A stretch of 64,000 nt of DNA, taken from assembly GCF_000222685.1 (NCBI RefSeq), contig NZ_AFWJ01000024.1:1-64000 (forward strand), written 5' to 3'. The stretch is from Vibrio nigripulchritudo ATCC 27043 (GTDB taxonomy: Bacteria > Pseudomonadota > Gammaproteobacteria > Enterobacterales > Vibrionaceae). Position 1 is the stretch's first letter; every line of letters starts with the position of its first letter. Made by a program: the position numbers and the translations under genes. This document shows positions 16,900 through 27,009 of the stretch, piece after piece. The notes under the pieces were generated by a model. That model saw only the letters and a list, made by a program, of their open reading frames with translations. It did no database searches and had not been told where the DNA came from.

Positions 16900-18981
16900 T
16901 TAAACCGCTGGGGAACCAGATTTAACGTCATTGTTATCAGCATCTTTTTGATTCGCTGAGTTGAATTCAGGGTGATCCTGATACACTCTAGCTAGATGAG
17001 GTCCTTCAATAGCCTCAACTTCAGATACTTCAACGAAGTAGTCTTTATTGCGCTGGAAGCTGTATGCAATCCAGGACACAACCATACCCAGGAAGCTAGC
17101 AATTACCATCCACCAGATGTGCCATACAAACGCAAAGCCAAATACTAGTGAGAATGCACTGATAACAACGCCAGCCCAAGTGTTACGAGGCATGTGAATG
17201 CGCTTGTAGCGATCAGGTTTCTGGTAAGCCATACCGTGTTCTTTGCGGTATTGGTGCTCATCGCGATCGTGGATCTTAGGTAGTGTAGCGAAGTTGTAGA
17301 ACGCTGGTGGTGAAGAAGTAGCCCACTCAAGAGTACGCGCATTCCACGGGTCACCTGTTGTGTCCATGTTGTCCTTACGGTCACGGATACTGATGAAGAT
17401 CTGCCATACCTGAGCCGCGACACCAAGAGCGATGATACCTACGCCACAAGCCGCAATCCAAAGCAATGGAGCCCACTCTGGGTTATCGATAGTCGCAAGA
17501 CGGCGAGTCATACCGTTGAAGCCAAGTACGTATACAGGCATGAAGGCAACGAAGAAACCTACAGTCCAAAGCACACAGGAGATCTTGCCCCACTTCTCGT
17601 TGAGCTTGAATCCAGTTGCTTTCGGGAACCAGTAAGTAAAGCCAGCGAAGTAACCGAACAATGCACCACCAATGATTACGTTATGGAAGTGAGCGATTAC
17701 GAACAAGCTGTTGTGCAGTACGAAGTTTGCTGCCGGAACGGCCAGCATTACACCTGTCATACCACCAATGGTAAATGTCACTAGGAAAGCACAGGTCCAC
17801 CACATACTTGCTGTGAACTCAACACGACCTTTGTACATGGTAAACAGCCAGTTAAATATCTTAACCCCGGTGGGTATGGATATGATCATGGTGGCTATAC
17901 CGAAGAAGGCGTTAACACTTGCGCCGGCACCCATGGTAAAGAAGTGGTGTAGCCATACGATGAACGACATCAGCATGATTACTGCAGTTGCCCATACTAG
18001 GGAAGTGTAACCAAACAGACGTTTACGTGAGAAGGTTGCACACACTTCAGAGAAGATACCAAAAGCAGGCAGAATCAGGATGTAAACTTCTGGGTGACCC
18101 CATGCCCAAATCAGGTTCACGTACATCATGACGTTGCCGCCCATGTCGTTCGTGAAGAAATGAGTACCGATGTAACGGTCAAGAGTCAGTAAGGTCAGTG
18201 TTACCGTCAGGATTGGGAAAGCAACAACAATCAGGGCGTTCGCACACAAAGATGTCCATGTGAACACAGGCATTTGCATTAGCTTCATGCCAGGCGCACG
18301 CATACGCAGAATAGTTACGACAAAGTTAACACCCGTCAGAAGCGTACCAATACCTGATATCTGGAGAGACCAGAGCCAATAATCGACCCCTACCCAAGGG
18401 CTGTACTCCATGCCAGAAAGTGGTGGGTATGCCAACCAACCCGTTGCCGCGAATTCACCAACGAACAGAGACAGGTTAATTAGGATAGCGCCCACAACGA
18501 ATAGCCAGAAGCTCAAAGAGTTCAGGAACGGGAAGGCAACGTCTCGAGCACCAATCTGCAAGGGAACGATAACGTTCATCAGACCAACGATGAATGGCAT
18601 TGCTACGAAGAAGATCATAATTACGCCGTGGGCGGTAAAGATCTGGTCGTAGTGCTCAGGAGGCAAGTAGCCTGCATCGATAGTGTCTAGGGCTTGCTGA
18701 GAACGCATCAAAACGGCGTCCGAGAAGCCACGGAACATCATGACTAAAGCCACGATGATATACATGATACCTATCTTTTTGTGGTCGACAGACGTAAACC
18801 ACTCATTCCACAGGTATGTCCATTTTTTCTGGTAGGTGATTAAGCCACACAGTGCTAATCCACCCAAAATAGCTGCAACCATTACGGGCAAAATTACTGG
18901 GTCATAATAAGGGATGACATCCCAGTTAAGTTTCCCGAAAATTAAATCAGGTTCGGCATGTACGTCGCCTTTATAGGCCAT
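16900..18981 (-). CDS. cyoB: Cytochrome o ubiquinol oxidase subunit I
   Basis: About 693 residues, the catalytic heme-copper subunit. Low-spin heme ligands are in [11 protein letters not shown] and [12 protein letters not shown]; the CuB site is WGHPEVY (with the cross-linked tyrosine) and [12 protein letters not shown] place the start at 18981, where CAGGAGTCC precedes ATG-GCC; the frame is open 24 bases further up. This start overlaps the cyoA end by 11 bases. It pumps protons while reducing oxygen with ubiquinol electrons. Confidence 0.97.
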   Translation of the reverse strand: MAYKGDVHAEPDLIFGKLNWDVIPYYDPVILPVMVAAILGGLALCGLITYQKKWTYLWNEWFTSVDHKKIGIMYIIVALVMMFRGFSDAVLMRSQQALDTIDAGYLPPEHYDQIFTAHGVIMIFFVAMPFIVGLMNVIVPLQIGARDVAFPFLNSLSFWLFVVGAILINLSLFVGEFAATGWLAYPPLSGMEYSPWVGVDYWLWSLQISGIGTLLTGVNFVVTILRMRAPGMKLMQMPVFTWTSLCANALIVVAFPILTVTLTLLTLDRYIGTHFFTNDMGGNVMMYVNLIWAWGHPEVYILILPAFGIFSEVCATFSRKRLFGYTSLVWATAVIMLMSFIVWLHHFFTMGAGASVNAFFGIATMIISIPTGVKIFNWLFTMYKGRVEFTASMWWTCAFLVTFTIGGMTGVMLAVPAANFVLHNSLFVIAHFHNVIIGGALFGYFAGFTYWFPKATGFKLNEKWGKISCVLWTVGFFVAFMPVYVLGFNGMTRRLATIDNPEWAPLLWIAACGVGIIALGVAAQVWQIFISIRDRKDNMDTTGDPWNARTLEWATSSPPAFYNFATLPKIHDRDEHQYRKEHGMAYQKPDRYKRIHMPRNTWAGVVISAFSLVFGFAFVWHIWWMVIASFLGMVVSWIAYSFQRNKDYFVEVSEVEAIEGPHLARVYQDHPEFNSANQKDADNNDVKSGSPAV

Positions 18982-19858
18982 TTTGGACTCCTGAATGTTT
19001 CTCAATAATGTCTTTGAATCTCAAAGGGTCTACGGTCGAGTAATACGTCACCGGGTGCGGTGTACGGATTTGTTCTTTCTCGTTGTCTATCAATACTTGG
19101 TAGCTGGCATCGTTAAGTGCTTGCTCAGACGTCTTAACCTTGCTCAACCAGTCGTTGAATTCTGAGTCGTCGACTACGTGCGCTTTAAAGTGCATGTTAG
19201 AGAAGCCAAACCCACTGTAGTTTGCAGACAGACCGCGGTAGACACCCTCTTCTGAAGCCATCAGGTGAAGACGGTTTTCCATGCCTGCCATTGCGTAGAT
19301 TTGACTACCCAATTGAGGAATGAAGAACGAGTTCATAGTGGTGTCAGAGGTAACAAGGAATTCGACAGGACGATCAACAGGGAAAGCCAGTTCGTTTACC
19401 GTTGCGATTTGCTGTTCAGGGTAAATGAACAACCACTTCCAGTTCATTGAAACGACTTGGATAGTCAGAGGCTCTTTATCAGATTCAATCTCACGGCGTG
19501 GATCAAGAGAGTGGGAGGTTTCATAAGTAACCCAACCCAAAGCCAGAATGATTAAACATGGTACAGTCCAAACTATCACTTCGATTTTTGTTGAGTGTTC
19601 CCAGTTAGGTTTGTATTCAGCATCTTTGTTAGATGCACGATACTTGTATGGGAAGTACACACATAGGAACAACACCGGAACGATGATGATTGCCATAAGC
19701 AAAACGGAAGTGATAATCAGCGATTCCTGAGCTTGACCGATTGGTCCCTTAGGATCGAATAACACCATGTTACTGCCGAAGAATAGTACGCCTAATAAAA
19801 TCAGCCCCACGACTGAAGTTAATATTAATGCAACTTTTATGTTACATTTTATTTTCAT
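18971..19858 (-). CDS. cyoA: Cytochrome o ubiquinol oxidase subunit II, without a lipobox cysteine
   Basis: About 295 residues. The subunit II core is clear: [35 protein letters not shown] and [18 protein letters not shown], with no CuA ligands, as expected for a quinol oxidase. GGGAGGAC before ATG at 19858 fixes the start. E. coli CyoA is a lipoprotein with ...LLSGC-NSALLDPKG; here the equivalent is [14 protein letters not shown], so the cysteine that would be lipidated is serine. The first hydrophobic segment is therefore probably kept as a third membrane helix. Confidence 0.95.
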   Translation of the reverse strand: MKIKCNIKVALILTSVVGLILLGVLFFGSNMVLFDPKGPIGQAQESLIITSVLLMAIIIVPVLFLCVYFPYKYRASNKDAEYKPNWEHSTKIEVIVWTVPCLIILALGWVTYETSHSLDPRREIESDKEPLTIQVVSMNWKWLFIYPEQQIATVNELAFPVDRPVEFLVTSDTTMNSFFIPQLGSQIYAMAGMENRLHLMASEEGVYRGLSANYSGFGFSNMHFKAHVVDDSEFNDWLSKVKTSEQALNDASYQVLIDNEKEQIRTPHPVTYYSTVDPLRFKDIIEKHSGVQNGL

Positions 19859-20960
19859 TTGTCCTCCCTGGAGCTCACGCCAGAATAAATTCAAAGACAA
19901 TACTTAAAATACGAAGCACCCAAATACGCGGATCAGATGCGAAATTAGAAAAAATTTGCACGTGAAATGACGTCAAACAAAAACCCAAGTTTTCGTTAAC
20001 AATTCATTATCATTTGAAACAAATCTCTTACAAAATGCAGTGATATTAGAACTTAGATACTAAAGGGTGAATTAAAGTACCAAATTGTTAAATTAGCAAG
20101 CTTTTACTTGTTCAGAACTGTAAATTTCAATCTATGTATAAATTACAAAAATATTAATTTCATTTTTTCAAAAAATGAGGTAATGCGTGGTTTTCCTAGC
20201 AACAATCTGTTTTACAGAGCGAAATAAATAAAGAAAAATACCATTCCCATAATATTAGTGTGCCATTTTTCTGGTCTTAGTATTAATGCTCATATTATTT
20301 CTGATATAACCTTTCTCTTGTTGGGGTAAATTTTGAGATCTGTGTTCAAATCGATTTCATTCAACTTGCATACGCTTTAACCAGGAAAAACTAATGAAGT
20401 AGCTAATGACATACTGGTTATCGTTTTATATAAAACCATATCAGCATGGTCAGCGTATTGACTAGTCATTCAGAGGGTTTCGGGAGCGTAAGAAGTTCTT
20501 CATTGTGCGGAAAAACGATCTCGCTGCTTGTGTGTATCAAACAATTAATCAAATAAGCCGTGAATCTACCAAACAGCACTCTGCCAAAGCGTTGCTATAT
20601 TAAATCTGCTCCTTACGTGTAATTTAATGAGCCAGATAATTATAGTTCCAATAAAGCCTTTTTATTTATATGGATATATGAATTGGCTTTTTCATATTGT
20701 CTGGAGCCTAATGCCGAAAGAACTGTAACTTGATATTTCTGTCAATTTAAGAGATGAAATAAACCACTTAAAATATATGGTTAAAGGATTGCTAATAAAC
20801 CTTTTGGGTTGTTTATTGACCAGTTTAATATTATCAATATTTCATAAAGATGCTTAATTTGCATTCAAATGTTAAAAGATCGAGCAAAATACCCCTGGAT
20901 TTTTTATAGATATTAAGCTCGATAATTTAACATATGCTAGACCTTAAAATTTATATTGAG
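19859..20960. other. Long AT-rich intergenic region between cyoA and the LysR gene
   Basis: About 1.1 kb with no gene I can support. It must hold the cyo operon promoter near its left end and the 3' end of the LysR gene at its right. It is AT-rich with several short palindromes (such as TTTTATATAAAA near 20428). A 46-codon open stretch ending at about 20602 lacks a credible start and ribosome site. Candidate place for a small RNA or for redox regulator sites (ArcA/FNR), but I saw no strong match. Confidence 0.4.
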
Positions 20961-21881
20961 TCAGCAGCTCGTATAGTTCATTCCTGAAAAGATGTCTGCT
21001 CCCATTAAAAAATCAATTAAATGTCTGATTCTTGCAGGCATTTGTTTTCTGGACGGGTAAACAAGGTTGAATATTTTGGGTTCACTACGAACACCACACG
21101 CCACTTGAACCAGTTCTCCAGCTTCGATTTCCTTTTGAATGGTGCAGGGTATAAGCAAACCTATTCCGACGCCCATTTTAGTGAGTGTCTGCATCACCAA
21201 TGGAGAATTACAACAGTGATAATGCTTAGGTGCGACGGTGACGGGCTTGCCCTCATAGAAAAGTTTTTGCAGATTGTTGCTCGCCGATTGCTGCTCAAGC
21301 AGGATCCAATAGTGGGATTCGAGATCGTCGGCACATAATGGCATTCCGTGTTTTTCAATATAATCGGGGCTCGCAAATATGTGAGCACTTTGCTCGAACA
21401 TTTGTCGGGCAATAAGTGAACTGTCCTGAGGGGAGCCGACACGTAAGGCAAGATCGATGTTTTCAGCGACAATATCTGACTTGTGGTCATTCATGACTAA
21501 GTCGAGCTCAACATCTGGGTATTCTTCTCTGAACGTTTCAAGGATGGGTAGCACCTGATTGATGGCGATGTCGTATGTCATGGTCAGAGAAACGCGACCA
21601 GACACTTCTTTTGGTGCAATCAAAGATTCCACATGTGCTAACAGGTAGGGTAACTGCTTGACCTCGTTATAAACCTTTTGTCCTTCGAGGGTGACAGACA
21701 GTTTTCGGGTAGAACGGTGAATGAGTCGAGAGCCCAGTTGAATTTCCAGTTCGGACAGTTGTTTGCTCAGCTTTGAACGGTCAGTTTTGAGTCTTCTGGC
21801 CGCGGCAGAAAAGCTGCCAGCTTCGACAATAGCAGCAAACATTGCCATGCGCTTTAAATGGGCGAAGTTACTTGCATTCAA
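20961..21881 (-). CDS. LysR family transcriptional regulator
   Basis: A 306-residue regulator of the DmlR/AaeR-like group. The N-terminal winged helix-turn-helix is seen in AAIVEAGSFSAAARRLKTDRSKLSKQLSELE, here with KL where most members have AVS. The effector domain follows from about residue 90 (VSGRVSLTMTYDIAINQVLPIL). The first codon is probably TTG at 21881, with GGAG upstream; an ATG at residue 12 would cut into the domain edge. It diverges from the acyltransferase gene, 332 bases away, and may control it. Confidence 0.9.
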   Translation of the reverse strand: MNASNFAHLKRMAMFAAIVEAGSFSAAARRLKTDRSKLSKQLSELEIQLGSRLIHRSTRKLSVTLEGQKVYNEVKQLPYLLAHVESLIAPKEVSGRVSLTMTYDIAINQVLPILETFREEYPDVELDLVMNDHKSDIVAENIDLALRVGSPQDSSLIARQMFEQSAHIFASPDYIEKHGMPLCADDLESHYWILLEQQSASNNLQKLFYEGKPVTVAPKHYHCCNSPLVMQTLTKMGVGIGLLIPCTIQKEIEAGELVQVACGVRSEPKIFNLVYPSRKQMPARIRHLIDFLMGADIFSGMNYTSC

Positions 21882-22213
21882 AATTGCAACACTCCATGTC
21901 TTTTATACCACCTAGTGATAATTGTGAATTTATAAATAATTGAAGATATCTGAGTATCGACAAGATTCTCAGGTAGAAAAGTGTATAGAAGCTAGAAGAC
22001 CAGCTTAATGCATGAAAATCTTTCAAATTTTTACAAATGAGCATGATATTCGTAGATTCGACGTCAATTTGCTCGATCAATCAATTCACTATAAAAAATC
22101 TGGGATTACGGTCTGAATTTTTCGGGTGCGCTTTCAGGTGTTCTGTATTTTGAGGATAACCCTCCGATTTTCAGCGCCTTCAGACCTGAAGTTCCATTCA
22201 AGGAGCGAAAACA
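21882..22213. other. Divergent promoter region between LysR and acyltransferase genes
   Basis: 332 bases with no gene. It must hold both promoters, and LysR-type regulators usually bind such regions. GAGGATAACCCTC near 22152 is a small interrupted palindrome close to the acyltransferase start. No full operator could be fixed by eye. Confidence 0.4.
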
Positions 22214-23446
22214 ATGTTCCATTTAGATAAGACCCATGCTTCAGGGGTGAGCAACCAGGAAGCAAGTCATTTTTCAGCACAGTTTGGCAACACAAATACA
22301 GAGGTTTCACAGCGTCTAAAACCAGAGTCGGCACAGGGAGGACAAGGCACAAACTATCATCAAACAGATCAAGAAGACTCCCAAGATGGAGCCACAATAA
22401 GCAATGGCAAACCAAGTGTCGTCTTCATGTTCAGTGGTTACGAATCTGAACCTCATCGCTGCGCAAAACCATTGTATGAAAACTTCGATTTCTTTCATGA
22501 AAGGGTAGAGGAATGCTTATGGCACTTAACTCAGATTGATGGACATCTTGCCGGAGAGACGGAGCGATTTTTTGGAGAGTGCCAAACCGAAGAGGGGAGA
22601 CCTGTTAGTCAGGTTCAACTGTTTGTTTTTGAGTATGCTTTGGCTTCGACTTTGATTCACTGGGGAATCAAACCCGATGCCCTGATTGGTGAAAGCCTCG
22701 GGGAATGCGTAGCTGCCTGCATCAGCGGATTGCTGGATATCGATGATGCGTTGTCGATGGTCTGTTCTCGCCAACGTTTGATGGAAAGTGCGCAATCTGG
22801 GGCGATGTTTGCTGTGCCAGAAAGCAAGGAGCAGGTAAACGAGTGGCTGGACGAGTGGAACGAAGAGCATACGGAAATGGAACAGAAGCTTTCTCTTGCT
22901 TACGTTAATGCGCCAAACGAATGTGTTGTGTCTGGTGGTTCAGACCCCTTAACTCATTGGCTTGAACAGCACGCAAAGGAAGCGATAAGGGGTCAGTACG
23001 TATCGCAAAGGTACGCTTTTCATTCAGACTTGATGTCGGAGGCGTGCAAAACACTGGCATCTTATATAGAAGGTCTCCCAAGCCACCCAATTAAAACCCC
23101 TTTCGTGTCCACCGTTACAGGCAGGTGGGCTCAACAGAGTGAGGTGGAGAGCACGGGTTACTGGGCAAATCAAATTCGGCAAACCGTGCAACTGGAAGAA
23201 GGGTTAAGGTGCGTATCTGAAGAGCTCGGGAATTGTATGCTGGTCGAAATCGGGCTTGGGGAAAGCTTGTCCAAGCTGGTTGAGCAGCAAGGCAACGATG
23301 ATTTGTGTGCCTTTCCGCTCCTCCCCGAGTTGCTTGCTGAAGACATCGCATTACCGCAAAACTTCGCCTGCCAGTGTGTGCTCGCTTCAGTTAAAACACT
23401 CAATCAATATGGCGTAAATATCCGCTGGGAGCGCGTACCTGCTTAG
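22214..23446 (+). CDS. Stand-alone polyketide-type acyltransferase
   Basis: A 410-residue protein. Residues 1-65 are a polar, Q/S/T/N-rich leader without a predicted fold. From about residue 68 (PSVVFMFSGYESE) runs an FabD/PKS acyltransferase domain: nucleophile S161 in ALIGESLGECVAA, the carboxylate-binding arginine in CSRQRLM, and H270 in QRYAFHS. The YAFH motif lies between HAFH (malonyl-selective) and YASH (methylmalonyl-selective). GESLGE replaces the usual GHSLGE, a variant found in some PKS acyltransferases. AAGGAGCG precedes the ATG. No synthase is in the window, so it would load carrier proteins encoded elsewhere. Confidence 0.88.
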   Translation: MFHLDKTHASGVSNQEASHFSAQFGNTNTEVSQRLKPESAQGGQGTNYHQTDQEDSQDGATISNGKPSVVFMFSGYESEPHRCAKPLYENFDFFHERVEECLWHLTQIDGHLAGETERFFGECQTEEGRPVSQVQLFVFEYALASTLIHWGIKPDALIGESLGECVAACISGLLDIDDALSMVCSRQRLMESAQSGAMFAVPESKEQVNEWLDEWNEEHTEMEQKLSLAYVNAPNECVVSGGSDPLTHWLEQHAKEAIRGQYVSQRYAFHSDLMSEACKTLASYIEGLPSHPIKTPFVSTVTGRWAQQSEVESTGYWANQIRQTVQLEEGLRCVSEELGNCMLVEIGLGESLSKLVEQQGNDDLCAFPLLPELLAEDIALPQNFACQCVLASVKTLNQYGVNIRWERVPA

Positions 23447-23448
23447 TC

Positions 23449-23470
23449 CTTAAACCCGAAAAAGTTTAAG
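23449..23470. terminator. Hairpin between convergent acyltransferase and thioesterase genes
   Basis: CTTAAAC-CCGAAAAA-GTTTAAG, a 7-base-pair perfect stem that overlaps the thioesterase stop codon. Weak as a terminator: AT-rich stem and no long T run. Confidence 0.35.
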
Positions 23471-24245
23471 CGTCAGCAAGTAGCTGTTCTGTAATTGGCT
23501 GAACGATATCGACAAGCTTTTTACTCACCGAGTCAAATTGCTTGTCGATAAAAAAGTGATCCCCTTCAATCATCACCAACTCAAAGCCCGCTGTTAAATG
23601 GTTTTCCCATCTTGGCAGTGTATGCGATGGAATGGTGGTATCTTTGGTGCCACCAAATAATGTTGCTGGAATATCGAGTGGAATGATTTGTGAAACCTTG
23701 TGTGTTTCGGCAAGTTTAAAATCGGCTTTCAGACCTGGAAGCAACATAGACATCAATCCATCATGTTCGATGACTTCATCTGGCGTCCCGCCCATCTCTT
23801 TCAACCTTCCTTTAAACTCTTCATCAGACAATCCGTGCATAGGTCGCTCAGAGTTAAACTCATGCGGCGCACGTGAAGCGGCCAAAATGAAATGAACGGG
23901 CAGTCTCATCCCTTTACTTTTCAGTAGTTTAATCAGTTCGTACCCGATTCTTGAGCCTAGGCTGTGCCCCCAAATAATGAAAGGTTTATCCATCAGTGGA
24001 ATTAGAGCTGTTGCAAGGTCGTTGACCAAGGCACTCATATTTTCGTATGGCGCTTCTCTTAATCGACTGCCTTTACCCGGCAATTGAACTGCGCAAAGCT
24101 CTACATCTAGCCCTTCTATAGATGCATAAGGAAGGAAAGAACTGACATTACCCCCCGCATATGGAAGGCAGAAAATTCGTAAAGCGGCGTCGGGCTTAGG
24201 GTTTGGGATGGCAAACCAACGATTTAAAGAGGTGTTACCTTGCAT
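23466..24245 (-). CDS. Type II thioesterase (NRPS/PKS-associated)
   Basis: About 259 residues, an alpha/beta hydrolase of the GrsT/type II thioesterase family. It shows CLPYAGGNVSSFLPY, VQLPGKGSRLREAP, the nucleophile in IIWGHSLGSRIGYEL, the ALFGGTKD-like aspartate region (LFGGTKDTTIP) and the histidine in MIEGDHFFID. Such enzymes clear misloaded carrier proteins in polyketide and nonribosomal peptide assembly. The start is the ATG at 24245, six bases after AAAGGA; earlier in-frame TTG and ATG codons are poorly spaced. It converges on the acyltransferase gene. Confidence 0.93.
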   Translation of the reverse strand: MQGNTSLNRWFAIPNPKPDAALRIFCLPYAGGNVSSFLPYASIEGLDVELCAVQLPGKGSRLREAPYENMSALVNDLATALIPLMDKPFIIWGHSLGSRIGYELIKLLKSKGMRLPVHFILAASRAPHEFNSERPMHGLSDEEFKGRLKEMGGTPDEVIEHDGLMSMLLPGLKADFKLAETHKVSQIIPLDIPATLFGGTKDTTIPSHTLPRWENHLTAGFELVMIEGDHFFIDKQFDSVSKKLVDIVQPITEQLLADA

Positions 24246-24426
24246 TTTCATTCCTTTCAAAACAAGAGAACGAAGAGGATAGCTATGTTGTATAAGAATT
24301 AAAACCTTTGTTTCATTTCACTACAATGTCTGTCATCAACGGCTTGGTCATGCCGACACAAACAAATTAGTAGTTAATTAATATCGGATTGATTATATTC
24401 CCGCGCAAAGAGAAAAGGAGTTCAAA

Positions 24427-24972
24427 GTGTTTGAAATCGTTACAGAACGGCTGATCTTAAGGGACTTTATACCCAAGGACGTATCCTCATATGTTCGCTT
24501 AACACAAGATGAGAAGTATCAGCGCTTTTACGATGAAGAGGATTGTTCTGTCGAGAAAGCAGAGTTTCTGGTTAACTTGTTCGTTGAGCAAGCATCAGAA
24601 ATCCCTCGCTCCAAATATCAATTAGCCATTGTGCTCAAAGATACCAGTCAGGTTATCGGTACTTGTGGCATTCGGATGGAAGCTGATCATCAGGCATCGA
24701 TGGGATGTGGCGTAGCTCGTGAGTTTCAAGGAGCTGGATACGCTCAGGAAGCCGTCGAAGCGATATCTGCCTTTGGCTTTGAAACATTGAATGTGCATCG
24801 ACTCTATGCCGAAACCATCAGTGCGAACAAAGCTGCCATAGCAATGTGCCGCCAGTTTGGAATGAGAAAAGAAGCTGAGTTTGTTGAACATCGGTTCTTC
24901 AAAAAACGTTGGTGGAACACGGTTATCTACGCAATATTGAAATCAGAATGGAATGAGAAAAAGGGAAGTTAA
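24427..24972 (+). CDS. GNAT family N-acetyltransferase (RimJ/RimL-like)
   Basis: A 181-residue GNAT opening with GTG, seven bases after AAAGGAG. FEIVTERLILRDFIPKD is the classic RimJ/RimL first strand; CGVAREFQGAGYAQEAVEAI holds the acetyl-CoA loop and RLYAETISANKAAIAMCRQFGM the conserved asparagine and C-terminal helix. It stops one base before the start of another GNAT gene, with which it is surely co-transcribed. Substrate unknown. Confidence 0.9.
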   Translation: MFEIVTERLILRDFIPKDVSSYVRLTQDEKYQRFYDEEDCSVEKAEFLVNLFVEQASEIPRSKYQLAIVLKDTSQVIGTCGIRMEADHQASMGCGVAREFQGAGYAQEAVEAISAFGFETLNVHRLYAETISANKAAIAMCRQFGMRKEAEFVEHRFFKKRWWNTVIYAILKSEWNEKKGS

Positions 24973-24973
24973 T

Positions 24974-25441
24974 ATGTTGAGCTTACAACCGATGGAACCT
25001 AAGCATCTGGAGCAGGTTTCCGATTTACGTGTCGAAGAGTCGCAACTTAAGTTTGTAGGGACCATGGAAGAAATTTTGGTCAATGTAGACGACAAGGTGC
25101 ATCCGAATGTGATGCTTTCAGGTGACAGAATTGTTGGCTTTTTCCTTGTAGATACCAGTTACCCTGCAAGCTACGAGTTTGCCCAATCTGGTTCTTTGGG
25201 GCTTCGAGCGTTTTTCATTGATAGTCGATATCAGGGAAATGGATACGGGAAGCAAGCCGTTGCGAGCCTAAAACCTTTTCTCAATGATCAATACCCGAAC
25301 CATCATTCCATCTATCTAACCGTGAACTGCAAGAATCCCGGCGCATATCGTTGCTACGATCTTGCTGGTTTTCAAGATACCCAAGAGCTCTACCATGGTG
25401 GCGCTGCCGGACCACAGCACATTATGGTGATGCCGCTCTGA
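24974..25441 (+). CDS. GNAT family N-acetyltransferase (spermidine/aminoglycoside-like)
   Basis: A 155-residue GNAT. LRAFFIDSRYQGNGYGKQAV is the acetyl-CoA loop (QGNGYG) and VNCKNPGAYRCYDLAGF the later conserved strand and helix. The frame opens 21 bases upstream within the previous gene, but AAGGGAAG is correctly spaced for the ATG at 24974. The overall layout resembles SpeG/PaiA-type acetyltransferases; the substrate is not proven. Confidence 0.88.
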   Translation: MLSLQPMEPKHLEQVSDLRVEESQLKFVGTMEEILVNVDDKVHPNVMLSGDRIVGFFLVDTSYPASYEFAQSGSLGLRAFFIDSRYQGNGYGKQAVASLKPFLNDQYPNHHSIYLTVNCKNPGAYRCYDLAGFQDTQELYHGGAAGPQHIMVMPL

Positions 25442-25494
25442 TTGAGGATACTTCATTATCTATACTTAGATTAGGTCGGGTTCGGAAGTAAGAA

Positions 25495-26340
25495 ATGAAT
25501 AGATCTAAATTCGTTATCAGTTTCTTTGTCTCTCTTATTGCTTTTGCGGTAAAGCCCGCTTTTGCCGTTGATCACCATAAGTTTTTAGACATTCCTTACG
25601 GAGAGCATCGAAAGCAGAAGCTGGATGTGTACTTTCCAAAGTTTGCGCGCAGTGCGCCAGTGATCTTTTTTGTCCATGGTGGTGCCTGGCGAATTGGGGA
25701 CAAAGGTACGCGATCACAGGTTAAAAATAAGATAGAGAAATGGGTATCTCTGGGAATCGTAGTGGTATCGATCAACTACCGGATGCTGCCTGATATTCGA
25801 CCAGTAGAACAGGCTCAGGATGTTCGCAAAGCTCTGCGCTTTTCTCAGCAACAAGCTGGTGAGTGGGGAGCGGATGCCAGCCAGTTTATTCTAATGGGAC
25901 ACTCTGCCGGTGCCCATTTGGTGTCGCTAGTTTCTTCTACACCTGCCGTTGCGGAATCAATGAAAATCGAGCCGTGGCTTGGAACAGTCTCCCTAGACAC
26001 TATGGCTTATGACGTGACTAAGATAATGAAAAGGGATGATGTAAGCTGGTTTTATAGAAATGCTTTTGGCGATAATCCCATTTATTGGGAGCAGGCGTCA
26101 CCAATTAGTCAGCTCCGAACCGCCATCCCTCCATTTTTAGCCGTATGCTCAACGAGCAGAAAGCTGGATTCGTGTTCCCAGTCTCAAGATTTTATTGAGA
26201 AGCTCCGTGAGTTCGGTGGGCAGGGAACGCTGTTACCTGTGAACCTGTCCCACCGAAAACTGAATGTGTCTCTGGGAGCAAAGTCCACTTACACTGACCA
26301 GGTCGATACGTTTATCCAGCAATTGATTTCCAGTCGATAG
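25495..26340 (+). CDS. Exported alpha/beta hydrolase, carboxylesterase type
   Basis: A 281-residue esterase of the BD-FAE/HSL-like group. The signal peptide (SKFVISFFVSLIAFAVKPAFA) is followed by the oxyanion motif FFVHGGAWRIGDKG, SINYRMLPD, and the nucleophile in ILMGHSAGAHLVSLV. The C-terminal catalytic histidine is probably in LPVNLSHRKLN. It begins 53 bases after the second GNAT gene and may be in the same transcript. Converges on the sigma factor gene 6 bases after its stop. Confidence 0.9.
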   Translation: MNRSKFVISFFVSLIAFAVKPAFAVDHHKFLDIPYGEHRKQKLDVYFPKFARSAPVIFFVHGGAWRIGDKGTRSQVKNKIEKWVSLGIVVVSINYRMLPDIRPVEQAQDVRKALRFSQQQAGEWGADASQFILMGHSAGAHLVSLVSSTPAVAESMKIEPWLGTVSLDTMAYDVTKIMKRDDVSWFYRNAFGDNPIYWEQASPISQLRTAIPPFLAVCSTSRKLDSCSQSQDFIEKLREFGGQGTLLPVNLSHRKLNVSLGAKSTYTDQVDTFIQQLISSR

Positions 26341-26346
26341 TGTTTA

Positions 26347-27009
26347 TCAGTTGAGAGTTTTGGATCTACACTTCTGCCACTCAGACAACACGTTTCGGGT
26401 CACTGTATTACAACGTTCGCCAGCAAACTCGTAGAGCGACATCGACTCTCGTTCCATATGAGCAATCAACTGAGACTGAAGCTGGAGCCTGGCACGTCGA
26501 TAGCGAGTTTTGATGACATTTACGTCCAGTCCGAGCGAGTCTGCCGTTTCCAGCGATGTCATTCCCTGCACGCTACGCATCACAAATACGGTTCGATACA
26601 TGATGGGTAACTGGTCTATCTCTTTTTCTAACAACTGGAGTATGTTTTGGTTCATCACTGGCTCCGATACAGAAAAAGTGGGACAGCTTGAAACGGGTTC
26701 GTCATCACCAAAAAACTCTAAACGTTGATCGGTACGTAGCCTGTTTAGGGCAACGTTTCGAGTGATCACAGTTAACCAGCTGGAATAGCCAGTTGGTCCC
26801 CGAAAAGAGGATAGATTTTGAAGCGCACGCAGGTGGGCTTCCTGAACAATATCCATCGCGTCGTCGTTACTTTGAGTGAACCCTCGGGCAATGCGAAACA
26901 GTAACTGATTATATCGACGAACCAATACCTCTGCGGCTTGGCTGTCTTTTTCTAATACTCGCTCGATAAGGTCGATATCAGAATAAGAGGTCAAATCGTT
27001 ATCCGTCAT
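26347..27009 (-). CDS. ECF-type RNA polymerase sigma factor
   Basis: A 220-residue sigma-70 family protein with only regions 2 and 4. Region 2 is seen in YNQLLFRIARGFTQSNDDAMDIVQEAHLRA, and region 4 as a helix-turn-helix in MTSLETADSLGLDVNVIKTRYRRAR. A C-terminal extension of about 35 residues with two cysteines (GERCNTV, QKCRSK) follows. No anti-sigma gene is adjacent; instead its ATG overlaps the end of a cytochrome c gene by 11 bases. It could be controlled by another member of its operon or at the level of transcription. Confidence 0.92.
   Translation of the reverse strand: MTDNDLTSYSDIDLIERVLEKDSQAAEVLVRRYNQLLFRIARGFTQSNDDAMDIVQEAHLRALQNLSSFRGPTGYSSWLTVITRNVALNRLRTDQRLEFFGDDEPVSSCPTFSVSEPVMNQNILQLLEKEIDQLPIMYRTVFVMRSVQGMTSLETADSLGLDVNVIKTRYRRARLQLQSQLIAHMERESMSLYEFAGERCNTVTRNVLSEWQKCRSKTLN

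Noticed and set aside
20466-20602. 46-codon plus-strand open stretch ending KQHSAKALLY
   Set aside because: No credible start codon or ribosome site; the reading could be chance in a 1 kb gap.
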